Assembly (NCBI RefSeq): GCF_014647435.1
Contig: NZ_BMPE01000001.1
Coordinates: 992,001-1,056,000 of the forward strand
Source of the DNA: Deinococcus radiotolerans
GTDB lineage: Bacteria > Deinococcota > Deinococci > Deinococcales > Deinococcaceae
Direction of reading: 5' to 3'
Length of the DNA: 64,000 bases
Position numbers and translations under genes: made by a program. Below, one piece after another: positions 35,052 through 42,955 of this stretch (positions are counted from its first letter, which is position 1; the number at the start of each line of letters is the position of its first letter). The notes under the pieces are model-generated. The model saw only the letters and a program-made list of their open reading frames with translations, searched no databases and was not told the DNA's origin.

Positions 35052-35581
35052 AACAGGTGATGCTGGCGATGCTGCTGAGTGCGTCGCTGACGGGCGGGGC
35101 CGGACTGGCAGGTGGGGCGAGCGGTCCGGTGGGCCTCTCCCCTGCCGCGTCCGCGCGGGCGGTCATGACCGGGAATGACGCCGCACTGGGAGGCTGGCGG
35201 GCATTCCAGGGCTCGTCGATGCCGTGCATCAGGGACGCGTTCTTCGATGTGCAGACCTGGACGGACGCGCGCGGTACGGTGCGGCGACTGGTGTTCCGCG
35301 CCGCGTCCGGCTGGAACCCGGACCGGACCGAGCAGCGCATCGACTGGGATGAGGCAGGCCGCCCCCGCGCGTACTCGTGGGTGCTGCGCCGCACGCCCGG
35401 CCAGGACATGGTCGCCGCGCGGATTGAGCTGCTGATCGACCCAACCGGGCCGGTCGTGCAGACCCGCGAGTGGGGCGACGTGCAGCCCCAGGACCGCGTC
35501 CCCTGGCCGACCCTGGAGCGCGAACTGCGCCCCGCCGACCTGATTCAGAGGTTCACTTGCCCACCACTGCCCATCCCCTGA
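35045..35581 (+). CDS. Secreted YD-repeat-like protein, second of three tandem paralogues
   Basis: The protein has 178 residues with signal peptide MLKQVMLAMLLSASLTGGAG. The mature part repeats the pattern of its neighbour: a cysteine (C61 in MPCIRD), then DARGTVRRLVFRA and DEAGRPRAYSWVL units, and a second cysteine near the end (C172 in FTCPP). The product looks like a small beta-rich extracytoplasmic domain closed by a disulfide. It overlaps the genes on both sides. Family unknown to me. Confidence 0.7.
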   Translation: MLKQVMLAMLLSASLTGGAGLAGGASGPVGLSPAASARAVMTGNDAALGGWRAFQGSSMPCIRDAFFDVQTWTDARGTVRRLVFRAASGWNPDRTEQRIDWDEAGRPRAYSWVLRRTPGQDMVAARIELLIDPTGPVVQTREWGDVQPQDRVPWPTLERELRPADLIQRFTCPPLPIP

Positions 35582-36057
35582 CGCGTGTGCTCCTGCTGGC
35601 GTGCCTGACCGGAGGGGCGGGCGCGGCGGACTGGCCCGCGGGCTGGTCGGTCCGGACGTTCGAGCCACCCGCATGTGGTCCACTGGACTGGCAGACCTTT
35701 GAACGGGTGCAGGAGGTCAGCGACCGGTCCGGGCGGGTGCAGCAGCTGGAGTTCAGCTACACGAGCGTCCTGGACGCCGTGACGCACCTGACGTTCACGC
35801 GCTATGCGAACGGAGGCTGGAAGACGGTGACGTGGACGGCGCAGGGCGACTGGGACTTCGGGACGATCGCGTGGACGCTGGGCGCGGACGGTCGGGTGAA
35901 CCGGGTGACGACCTCGGGCCAGCGGGACGGCGTGCGGTACTCACGTTCGCCTCGCCCGCAGGACTTGCCCCTGCCTGCGGCGTTCCGGTTCACGCCATCC
36001 CCCACAGCCTACGAGGCGCTGAACTGCGCGGAGTTGACATCATGGCCCATCCTCTGA
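35557..36057 (+). CDS. Secreted YD-repeat-like protein, third of three tandem paralogues
   Basis: The protein has 166 residues if it starts at TTG 35557 ([20 protein letters not shown], a signal peptide); GTG 35587 would remove its basic part. Mature part: C40 (PPACGP), [24 protein letters not shown], and C157 (LNCAE), the same two-cysteine plan as the two preceding genes. It overlaps the second paralogue by 25 nt and meaB by 16 nt, so expression is tied to both. Confidence 0.65.
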   Translation: MPTTAHPLTRVLLLACLTGGAGAADWPAGWSVRTFEPPACGPLDWQTFERVQEVSDRSGRVQQLEFSYTSVLDAVTHLTFTRYANGGWKTVTWTAQGDWDFGTIAWTLGADGRVNRVTTSGQRDGVRYSRSPRPQDLPLPAAFRFTPSPTAYEALNCAELTSWPIL

Positions 36058-36989
36058 CGCTGCCGCTGCTGTCGGGGGCGCGGCGGGCGCTGGCGAAGGC
36101 CATCACGCTGGTCGAGTCCACGCGGCCCGAGCATGAGGCGCAGGCGCAGGCCCTCCTGTCGGAGGTGCTGCCGCGGGCGGGGCAGTCCGTGCGGATCGGG
36201 CTGACGGGCATGCCGGGCGTGGGCAAGAGCACGTTCATCGAGGCGCTGGGCGTGCGGCTGGCCGACGCGGGGCACCGGGTGGCAGTGCTGGCTGTGGACC
36301 CCAGTTCGGCCCGGACGGGCGGCAGCATCATGGGCGACAAGACGCGCATGCCGCGCCTGACGGTGCACCCGAATGCGTTCATCCGCCCCAGCCCCAGCGG
36401 GGGCACGCTGGGTGGCGTGGCGCGGCGCACGCGGGAGTCCATCACGCTGTGCGAGGCGGCGGGCTTCGACGTGATCCTCGTGGAGACGGTGGGCGTGGGC
36501 CAGAGCGAGACGCAGGTGGCGGCCATGACGGACCTGTTCGTGCTGCTGACCCTCCCGAATGCCGGGGACGAGTTACAGGGCATCAAGCGGGGGATCATGG
36601 AACTCGCGGACGTGTGCGTGGTGAACAAGGCGGACACGAACCCGCAGGCGGCGGTGCGCGCCCAGACGGAACTCCGCACGGCGCTGACGCTGCTCACCCC
36701 GCACGACGCGCCGTGGCGACCCATGGCGCTGCGGGCGTCCGCGCTGACCGGTGAGGGGCTGGACAGCGTTTGGGCGACCGTCGAGGCCTACCGCGCCGCC
36801 GTGGACCTGCGCGTGAAACGCCAGGGGCAGGCGGCGCAGTGGTTCGACGAACTGCTGCGCGAGGCGGCGTGGCGGGCGTTCCAGGCGGGCCTGGACCCGG
36901 CGCGGCTGCACGCCCTGCGCGCCGAGGTCACGCGCGGGGAGCGGACAGCGGTGCAGGGCGTCGCGGCGCTGCTGACCCCGGATCCCTAG
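36042..36989 (+). CDS. meaB: Methylmalonyl-CoA mutase-associated GTPase MeaB
   Basis: The protein has 315 residues of the ArgK/MeaB G3E group. Walker A is GMPGVGKST at 56-64; [28 protein letters not shown] and VVNKAD are the other family motifs. It guards the mutase: gating adenosylcobalamin loading and replacing damaged cofactor at the cost of GTP. The ATG at 36042 lies inside the end of the third secreted paralogue, so its translation is probably coupled to that gene. The last 4 nt overlap the convergent glycosylase gene. Confidence 0.93.
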   Translation: MAHPLTLPLLSGARRALAKAITLVESTRPEHEAQAQALLSEVLPRAGQSVRIGLTGMPGVGKSTFIEALGVRLADAGHRVAVLAVDPSSARTGGSIMGDKTRMPRLTVHPNAFIRPSPSGGTLGGVARRTRESITLCEAAGFDVILVETVGVGQSETQVAAMTDLFVLLTLPNAGDELQGIKRGIMELADVCVVNKADTNPQAAVRAQTELRTALTLLTPHDAPWRPMALRASALTGEGLDSVWATVEAYRAAVDLRVKRQGQAAQWFDELLREAAWRAFQAGLDPARLHALRAEVTRGERTAVQGVAALLTPDP

Positions 36990-37591
36990 GCGCTGGGTTT
37001 CCCCGCCGACACCCAGGGGTTGCCGGTGATCAGGAACCGCCAGGGCAGATCGGCGCCCCGGCGCAGGCCCACGCGGGCAGTGGTGGTCACGTCCCCATCC
37101 GGCAGGGGGTTGCCGGGCACGAGGTAGAAGTCCGGGCCGTCCACCGGCTGGCCGCGCAGCTCAGGTCCCAGGTGCAGGGCCGTGACGAGCTTCGCGGGGC
37201 CGTTCGTGAGGTCCAGGCGGCGCTTCACGGGCCGCCGCTCACGCATCCGCTCCTCGCCGGCCAGGGGTTCGGCCGCGCGGATCAGGATGGCGGCCTGCAC
37301 GCCCTCGGGCCGGCACACGATGTTCAGCAGGGGCTGGTCGTACGCGATGTGGTAGTACACCCGGCCCGGCGGGCCCGCCATGCTCGCCGCCGCGCCCGGC
37401 AGCCGGGCGACGACGTAGCAGCTGGGGTCGCGCGGGCAGTCGTAGCCCTCGGTCTCCACGATCCGCGCCGCGAGCCGTTCGCCGCTGGGCAGCACGCGCA
37501 CCAGCGCGGCCCCCAGCAGGTCGCGCGCCAGGGTGACCGGATCGCCCGCGAAGGTATGGGCGCTCAGGGCGCGGGCGTGGGAGAGGTCCAT
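36986..37591 (-). CDS. DNA-3-methyladenine glycosylase (AAG family), copy 1
   Basis: The protein has 201 residues. Alkyladenine glycosylase landmarks: [14 protein letters not shown], the catalytic Glu in [26 protein letters not shown] with the intercalating-tyrosine region, and LTNGPAKL. The loop after ETEGY lacks the His/RGxTxR pattern of the classical enzymes. It removes alkylated bases in base excision repair, which suits Deinococcus. A second diverged copy lies 42 nt upstream. ATG with TACGCT 7 nt before it. Confidence 0.85.
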   Translation of the reverse strand: MDLSHARALSAHTFAGDPVTLARDLLGAALVRVLPSGERLAARIVETEGYDCPRDPSCYVVARLPGAAASMAGPPGRVYYHIAYDQPLLNIVCRPEGVQAAILIRAAEPLAGEERMRERRPVKRRLDLTNGPAKLVTALHLGPELRGQPVDGPDFYLVPGNPLPDGDVTTTARVGLRRGADLPWRFLITGNPWVSAGKPSA

Positions 37592-37598
37592 GCGCGCC

Positions 37599-37604
37599 AG
37601 CGTA
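37599..37604 (-). promoter_or_regulatory. -10 box of AAG copy 1
   Basis: TACGCT on the minus strand, 7 nt before the ATG at 37591. Confidence 0.5.
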
Positions 37605-37633
37605 GGGTGCAGCGGCGGGAAGGACTGTACGCG

Positions 37634-38260
37634 CTACTCCGCGTGGAATGGGCGGGCGAGGTCCATGCTGGGCACGGCGGGCGACACCCAGGGGTTGCCG
37701 CGCAGCGTGAAGCGCCATGGGAGGTTGCGTCCCTCGCGGATGCCGACGCGGGCCGTGACCTCCACCTGTTCGTCGGGCAGGGGCACGGGGGGCGGCAGGA
37801 GGTGCAGCTCCGGGGCGTTCACGGGCCGCCCGCTGATCTGCGCGGGGTTCAGGCCCAGCGCGTACACCAGTTTCGCCGGGCCGTTCGTCAGGTCCCGTTC
37901 GCGGGTGACGGGCCGGAAGCTCAGCATGTGTCCCAGGCCCTCCAGCGGTTCAAGGGCGCGGATGAGCACGCTGGCCGACACGCCTTCCGGGCGGCACGCG
38001 ACCTGAAGCAGCGGGTGGCCGTGCGCCGTCCAGAACAGCCACGTGCCGGGCGGTATGGCCATCTCGGCACTCCGGGCCGCGTGGAAGCGGCCGGCGGTGC
38101 AGGCGGGATCGCGGGGGCAGTCGTACGCCTCGACCTCCACGATTTGCCCGGTCAGGCGTTCCCCGCCGTCCAGCACGCGCACCAGCGTCCCGCCCAGCAA
38201 CGCGCGCGCGGCCGCCACCGGATCACCCTGGAAATGAGCGGGAAGCAGCGGGACCGTCAC
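37634..38260 (-). CDS. DNA-3-methyladenine glycosylase (AAG family), copy 2
   Basis: The protein has 208 residues. It keeps LLGGTLVRVL, the catalytic Glu in IVEVEAYDCPRDPA, and LTNGPAKL, and ends GNPWVSPAVPS like copy 1. At the tyrosine/asparagine positions of the pocket it reads LFWTAHGHPLLQVAC, where copy 1 has [15 protein letters not shown]; so base choice may differ. The start overlaps the stop of the upstream membrane protein gene by 4 nt, so it is driven from there rather than by its own promoter. Confidence 0.85.
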   Translation of the reverse strand: MTVPLLPAHFQGDPVAAARALLGGTLVRVLDGGERLTGQIVEVEAYDCPRDPACTAGRFHAARSAEMAIPPGTWLFWTAHGHPLLQVACRPEGVSASVLIRALEPLEGLGHMLSFRPVTRERDLTNGPAKLVYALGLNPAQISGRPVNAPELHLLPPPVPLPDEQVEVTARVGIREGRNLPWRFTLRGNPWVSPAVPSMDLARPFHAE

Positions 38261-38631
38261 GGCTGGGCAGGCTGACGCGCGATGAGGACGCCCAGGCCGA
38301 GCGCCACCAGGTTGAAGAGCAGGAGAATGAGCTTGAAGGGCGGCAACCCCTCCCCCTCAGCGAGGGCGACCGCCAGAGCAGACAGGGACAGAACCGCGAG
38401 CCCAATGAGCAGGACGGGCAGCACGTTCAGGGGCCGCTTCAGGTACAGCCGGACCATCCACATCACCAGTAGGACGAATGGGAACGCCGAGCAGACGAGA
38501 CGCAGCGGCGTCGGTCCGTCCGGCGTGCCGAGCAGATTCGCGGCGTTCACTGCAGCGGCCACTGCCAGTAGCGTCAGCTGGAAGAGGAGGAATGCGCGCG
38601 ACGCTGGCGTGGCGGGCTCTGGATGGGTCAC
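38257..38631 (-). CDS. Membrane protein of unknown function
   Basis: The protein has 124 residues and four hydrophobic segments (about 13-34, 46-62, 69-90, 101-118). GTG start with TAGGCT 6 nt upstream. It is coupled to AAG copy 2 by a 4-nt overlap. No family recognised. Confidence 0.6.
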   Translation of the reverse strand: MTHPEPATPASRAFLLFQLTLLAVAAAVNAANLLGTPDGPTPLRLVCSAFPFVLLVMWMVRLYLKRPLNVLPVLLIGLAVLSLSALAVALAEGEGLPPFKLILLLFNLVALGLGVLIARQPAQP

Positions 38632-38635
38632 CCGG

Positions 38636-39000
38636 TCAGCCTAACGCGGCGGGCTGCCCGCCGGGGTGAGGCGCGGCCTTCACCCGACCCGCGCGCGGCG
38701 CATGGGGACTCAGTGCGCCGGTGCAGGCCGCCACGACCGTGCTCAGCAGCGTCCACTGCCCGGCGGCAAGGGAACGCACCAGCACGAAGTCCAGCGCGGC
38801 GCCCGACACTGGCAGCCTGAGCAGGATCACTGGGGTCGGAACGGGAGCAGTGCTGGGTGCGGCACGTGGACGCCAGACCATCACAGCCGTCCAGCGCAGC
38901 AACGGGCAGAGCGGCGCAGGGGGCAGTCCGCTGTGAGGAGCACCAGGGACCCGGCGAACGCGAAGGTCAGGAGCGGCGGGAACAGCGTGCCTGTGCTCAC
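38636..39000 (-). pseudogene. Possible frameshifted small membrane protein gene
   Basis: On the minus strand GTG 39000 begins MSTGTLFPPLLTFAFAGSL, a membrane helix, and runs until TGA near 38887. Shifting frame at a run of five C (near 38926-38930) continues as PAPLCPLLRWTAVMVWRP and then VILLRLPVSGAALDF and QWTLLSTVVAACTGAL, two more hydrophobic segments, ending at 38636. One extra C would join both into about 121 residues. No Shine-Dalgarno or -10 box is clear, so this may be noise in GC-rich DNA. Apart from this the stretch between 38632 and 39041 holds nothing I recognise. Confidence 0.3.
38638..38643 (-). promoter_or_regulatory. -10 box of the membrane protein-AAG copy 2 operon
   Basis: TAGGCT on the minus strand, 6 nt before the GTG at 38631. 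Confidence 0.5.
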
Positions 39001-39041
39001 GCTGGGCGCAGGGCCTGTGGCTTCAGGTCGCGACCTGTCCT

Positions 39042-39998
39042 CTACCGTATCCCGGCTCGGAGCAGATCTCCCTCGTAGATGCGGCGGATGGTGGCCTCGA
39101 TGTCCGGTTCGCGCACGGTGAGGTCGCGGACGGGGGCGTGCGCGGTGACGCGGGCGATAGGCCCCGCGGCGGCGCCCGTGAAGGCGTACGTGGCGCGGCC
39201 CGGTTCGTGGGTCAGGAGGGTCAGGCCCGGCACCTCCGGTTGAGCGACAGGGCCGTCGAAGTCCACGTGCAGTTCGCGCTGCGAGCCGTACGCGGCCTGA
39301 AGTCTGGCGAGGTCGCCGTCGAACAGCAGTTGCCCGTGGTCGATGATCAGGACGCGCCGCGCAAGCCGCTCGACGTCCCCGAGGTCGTGCGTGGTAAGCA
39401 GCACTGTGACCTCGCGTTCACGGTTGATGTGGGCGATGAAGTCCCGGATACGGTCCTTCGCCACGACATCCAGGCCGACGGTGGGTTCGTCCAGGAACAG
39501 GAGGTCCGGGTCGTGCAGGAGCGCGGCGGCGAGGTCGGCGCGCATCCGCTGCCCCAGCGACAGCGCGCGGGCCGGGGTGTGCAGGAACGGCCCCAGGTCG
39601 AGCAGTGCGGTGAAGGTGTCCAGGTTCGCCTGCCAGCGGCCTTGCGGGATGCGGTACACGTGCCGCAGCAGGCGCAGGCTCTCGATGACCGGCAGGTCCC
39701 ACCACAGGGTGGTGCGCTGCCCGAACACCGCGCCGAGCCGCGCGACGTGGCGGCGGCGGTCCTGCCAGGGCGTCAGGCCGCCCACCGTGACGGCGCCGCT
39801 GTCGGGGACGAGCAGCCCGGTGAGGATCTTGACGGTGGTGCTCTTCCCCGCCCCGTTCGGCCCGAGGTACCCGACGATCTCGCCGCGTGGGACGTGGAAG
39901 GACACGTCCCGGACGGCCTCGTGAGTGCGGCGCTGTGCGCTCAGGAAGCGGCCGGTGCGGGTGGTGAAGGTCTTGCGCAGGTGCTCGACGTGAATCAT
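39042..39998 (-). CDS. ABC-2 type exporter ATP-binding protein
   Basis: The protein has 318 residues. Walker A GPNGAGKST, signature LSLGQRMRADLA, Walker B LLFLDEPTVGLD, and the switch LLTTHDLGDVE are all present. The final 80 residues form the small extra domain common to exporter ATPases. gggaggagg about 6 nt before the ATG at 39998 marks the start. It is last in a three-gene unit after two permeases. The substrate (drug, polysaccharide, lipid) cannot be inferred. Confidence 0.88.
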   Translation of the reverse strand: MIHVEHLRKTFTTRTGRFLSAQRRTHEAVRDVSFHVPRGEIVGYLGPNGAGKSTTVKILTGLLVPDSGAVTVGGLTPWQDRRRHVARLGAVFGQRTTLWWDLPVIESLRLLRHVYRIPQGRWQANLDTFTALLDLGPFLHTPARALSLGQRMRADLAAALLHDPDLLFLDEPTVGLDVVAKDRIRDFIAHINREREVTVLLTTHDLGDVERLARRVLIIDHGQLLFDGDLARLQAAYGSQRELHVDFDGPVAQPEVPGLTLLTHEPGRATYAFTGAAAGPIARVTAHAPVRDLTVREPDIEATIRRIYEGDLLRAGIR

Positions 39999-40086
39999 GG
40001 GGTGCCTCCTCCCGTGAATGGCGTGTTGTGACGGGCGGGGACGGTCGGGGCGATCCTCGAAGCCCACAGCTCAGAACCCACAGCCC

Positions 40087-40905
40087 TCATGTCCCGGTCC
40101 CCTGGTAGTGCCGCACGCCGACGCGCCAGAACGCGAACGCAGCGGCCAGCACGAGTGGCCCGGCCAGCGGACCGATCAGCGCGGCCCAGTCCGGCAGGCC
40201 GTCGGGCAGGGGGCGGCCCAGCAGGTGCAGGGCGGGCAGGTAGCTCAGGAACGCGGCAGGGATCAGGTACGTGAAGGTGCGGCGCAGCCACGCGCTGTAG
40301 ATGTCCATGGGGTAGCTGATCAGGGTGCGGCCGCCGTAGGTGAGGACGTTCATGGCCTCGACGCTGTCCACCGTCCAGAAGGTGAGGGTGCCGCCGATGA
40401 CGAACAGCCCGCCAAAGAAGCAGATCATGCCCAGCACGGCGGCCGTCAAGAGGGCGGCGGTTTCGGGCCCGGCGGCGAGGGGAGCGTGCGTGAGGCCGTA
40501 CCCGGCGATGGCGGCGGCGAGCAGCACGCGCGGGATGCGGCGCAGCGCGAAGTCGGAGGCGAACACCTGCAATGTCAGCGGGGCGGGGCGCAGCAGGAAG
40601 GTGCTGAACGAGCCGCTGCGGACGTGCGCGGAGAGATTGGGCGCGTCGAAACCCCCGAACAGGATGTCCATGAGGACGAACGCGAGTTCCGCGAGGCCGT
40701 ACAGCAGGCAGATCTCGCCCAGCGTCCAGCCGCCCAGCCCGCCGAAGCGTGGGAGGACCAGCGCGAGCGCGGCGAACTCGGCGGCGGTGATCAGGAGGCT
40801 ACCCAGCGCGTCGAGGATGAACGAGGTGCGGTGCGCACCCTGCGAGCGGATCTGCGCGCCCAGCAGCCGCAGGTACAGGGTCAGGTGATGCCGGAAGTCA
40901 GCCAC
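40087..40905 (-). CDS. ABC-2 family permease (PF06182-like), second
   Basis: The protein has 272 residues and six membrane segments. DILFGGFDAPNLSAHVRSGSFSTFLLRP is the cytoplasmic helix block typical of this permease group (compare MRVIHRGEVTADLLRPAS in the partner). It overlaps the preceding permease gene by 8 nt; the two probably form a heterodimer driven by the downstream ATPase. Confidence 0.85.
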   Translation of the reverse strand: MADFRHHLTLYLRLLGAQIRSQGAHRTSFILDALGSLLITAAEFAALALVLPRFGGLGGWTLGEICLLYGLAELAFVLMDILFGGFDAPNLSAHVRSGSFSTFLLRPAPLTLQVFASDFALRRIPRVLLAAAIAGYGLTHAPLAAGPETAALLTAAVLGMICFFGGLFVIGGTLTFWTVDSVEAMNVLTYGGRTLISYPMDIYSAWLRRTFTYLIPAAFLSYLPALHLLGRPLPDGLPDWAALIGPLAGPLVLAAAFAFWRVGVRHYQGTGT

Positions 40906-41743
40906 CGGCGACCTCCAGCCGCCGCAGGCCCGCCCGCAGCGTGACGTGACAGGCCAGCAGCAGCGCCACGGTCCAGCCCAGTTGCGTGCCCAGTGCCGCC
41001 CACGCGGCCGCGCCGCCGGTAACGCCCACCCACAGTTCCACGGTGGTGTTCAGCATGGCGGGAAAGGGCGTCCAGGCCAGCAGCGCACGGAACCACTCGG
41101 GGAAGAAAGCCAGGGGCATCAGGAAGCCGCAGCCCAGGCCCAGCACCGCCCACGCGAAACGCCCGAACCCCACGGCGTCCGGCGACCAGAACGCCGCGCA
41201 GTTCACCAGGAAGCGGAACAAGAATCCGCAGCCCCAGGCGAGCAGGACGCTCAGGACAACCTGCGCCCAGGCGAGCGGGCCGGGCGGCCAGTTCAGGCCC
41301 CAGATGACCTGGAAGATCAGCAGCATGGGCAGGCCGCGCAGCGCCAGCTGCCCCAGGGCGCGCCCGGCGTCCTGCGCGGCCCAGAAACCCAGCAGGCTGG
41401 CGGGGCGCAGCAGGTCCGCCGTCACCTCGCCCCGGTGGATGACGCGCATGAAGTCGAACCAGCCGAACAGGCTGAAGGCCATGATGAACGCCTGCGTCAG
41501 GCCCGTGTACGTGATGGCGTCCTGCGGGGTGTACCCGGCGACCTGCGGGCGGGTGCCGAACAGCGCCAAGAGCACCGCGACGCGCAGCAGCCCGAAGAAC
41601 GAGTTGGTGATCAGGCCCCACAGGGCCGCCTGCGGGTACGCGAACTGCCGCTGGAAGCCCAGCCGGGACACCGCCCAGGGCAGCGCCAGCCGGGACAGGC
41701 GTGAAACGTGGCCCCCCGTGGGGGGGGCGGGCGTGGTGGTCAT
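40898..41743 (-). CDS. ABC-2 family permease (PF06182-like), first
   Basis: The protein has 281 residues and six membrane segments, with MRVIHRGEVTADLLRPASLLGFW as the shared family block. ggagg lies 7 nt before the ATG. It begins the minus-strand operon permease-permease-ATPase. The 177 nt to the divergent DUF937 gene hold both control regions but no clear operator. Confidence 0.85.
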   Translation of the reverse strand: MTTTPAPPTGGHVSRLSRLALPWAVSRLGFQRQFAYPQAALWGLITNSFFGLLRVAVLLALFGTRPQVAGYTPQDAITYTGLTQAFIMAFSLFGWFDFMRVIHRGEVTADLLRPASLLGFWAAQDAGRALGQLALRGLPMLLIFQVIWGLNWPPGPLAWAQVVLSVLLAWGCGFLFRFLVNCAAFWSPDAVGFGRFAWAVLGLGCGFLMPLAFFPEWFRALLAWTPFPAMLNTTVELWVGVTGGAAAWAALGTQLGWTVALLLACHVTLRAGLRRLEVAGG

Positions 41744-41920
41744 AGGTTCCCTCCTCCAGTTGCCGAACCGGAAGCGTTCAGGGTACCGGGGGAAGGGGGA
41801 AGGGTGGAATACGCCGGGTGGCGGAGTGGGCAGGCGTCCGTCAGGGTTTCCTGAATGCCGGGCGCATCGGGCACCCAGGTGCGCGCCTTACGCTAGGCGC
41901 ACGTCAAAGGGAGGCTTCAC

Positions 41921-42661
41921 ATGATGGACATCTTCAACATGCTGGGCGGAATGGGACAGGCGGAGCAGCGCATCGGGCAGCAGGCGGGCACCACCCCGCA
42001 GCAGACGCAGGCGGCCATGGAGGCGGCCCTGCCGCTCCTGCTGGGCGCCCTGACCCGCAACGCCGCGCAGCCCGGCGGTCTGGACACCCTGAGTGGCGCG
42101 CTGGACCGTCATGACGGCTCGGCGCTGGACGCCTTCTCCGGCGGGCAGGTGCCCGACACCCAGGACGGGCAGAAGATCCTGGGGCACGTGTTCGGCGGGC
42201 AGCAGGGACAGGCCGCGCAGGCCGTCAGTCAACGCGCCGGGATCAACCCGCAGCTGGCCATGCAGATTCTGAGCATGCTGGCCCCGCTGGTCCTGGCGTA
42301 CCTGGGCCGTCAGCGGCAGGGCGGCGGGACGGGCGCGAACACCGGCCAGACGGGTGGTCAGGGGGGCGGACCGGATCTGGGCAGCATCCTGGGCGGCCTG
42401 GTGGGGGGCGGCGGTCTGGGCAGCGTGCTGGGCGGCATCCTGGGTGGGGGTCAGCAGCGCGCGCCAGCGCAGCCGCAGTCCGGCAGCGTGCTGGGGGGCG
42501 GCAGCGTCCTGCCCGGCTATCCGAATGCCGGGGCCGCACAGACCAGCACCCCGGGCGGCAGTGGCGACCTGTTCGGCACGCTGAACCGCGCGCTGGACGG
42601 TGACCGGGACGGCAATGCCCTGAATGACCTGATCGGCATGTTCGGCGGGGGCCGCCGCTAG
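41921..42661 (+). CDS. DUF937 domain protein
   Basis: The protein has 246 residues. The DUF937 core is residues about 1-130: QQAGTTPQQTQAAMEAALPLLLGALTRNA and a helical bundle ending in AMQILSMLAPLVLAYLGR. A Gly-rich repeat follows (ILGGLVGGGGLGSVLGGILGGG), then a linker and a final helix with ALNDLIGMFGGG. No function is known for the family; some members are exported without a signal peptide. ggagg 6 nt before the ATG supports the start. Confidence 0.8.
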   Translation: MMDIFNMLGGMGQAEQRIGQQAGTTPQQTQAAMEAALPLLLGALTRNAAQPGGLDTLSGALDRHDGSALDAFSGGQVPDTQDGQKILGHVFGGQQGQAAQAVSQRAGINPQLAMQILSMLAPLVLAYLGRQRQGGGTGANTGQTGGQGGGPDLGSILGGLVGGGGLGSVLGGILGGGQQRAPAQPQSGSVLGGGSVLPGYPNAGAAQTSTPGGSGDLFGTLNRALDGDRDGNALNDLIGMFGGGRR

Positions 42662-42680
42662 ACGTCCCCACAGGACGGGA

Positions 42681-42713
42681 GAGAGGCCCGGCGCACCTGC
42701 CACCGGGCCTCTC
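42681..42713 (+). terminator. Terminator of the DUF937 gene
   Basis: Hairpin gagaggcccgg (42681-42691) and ccgggcctctc (42703-42713). Confidence 0.65.
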
Positions 42714-42784
42714 GGTATGGCGTTTGAAACGGGCCAGAATCTGTTTGGTCGGGCATGCAGCGGGGCGTGAAAACCAATGTGAGA

Positions 42785-42933
42785 GCGCTTTAGTAAGCGC
42801 CATCCTGAGAGCCAGTTGGTCTCCTGATCGGCGGACTCCCCACCGATCAGGACTGAAGTGCGGGCGGAGTGCAGGGCGGCGCCATCAGCAGGGCAGTGCG
42901 GTTTGGTGGTAGCGGGCGCATTCACCAACTGGC
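42785..42933. repeat. Noncoding element with nested inverted repeats
   Basis: Three pairs of exact complements lie here: gcgctt/aagcgc (42785-42790, 42795-42800), gccagttggt/accaactggc (42811-42820, 42924-42933), and, inside the second, ctgatcgg/ccgatcag (42824-42831, 42843-42850). The stretch is less GC-rich than its neighbours and carries no credible gene. It could be a small structured RNA, a remnant of a short repeat element, or the 3' region of cysK, which ends at 42956 on the minus strand. Confidence 0.45.
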
Positions 42934-42955
42934 GATCCTCTGCTTCGCCGGAGGG

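Noticed and set aside
39042..41743. ABC exporter genes as part of an antibiotic or bacteriocin cluster
   Set aside because: No biosynthetic or precursor gene lies beside the two permeases and ATPase; this looks like an ordinary housekeeping exporter.
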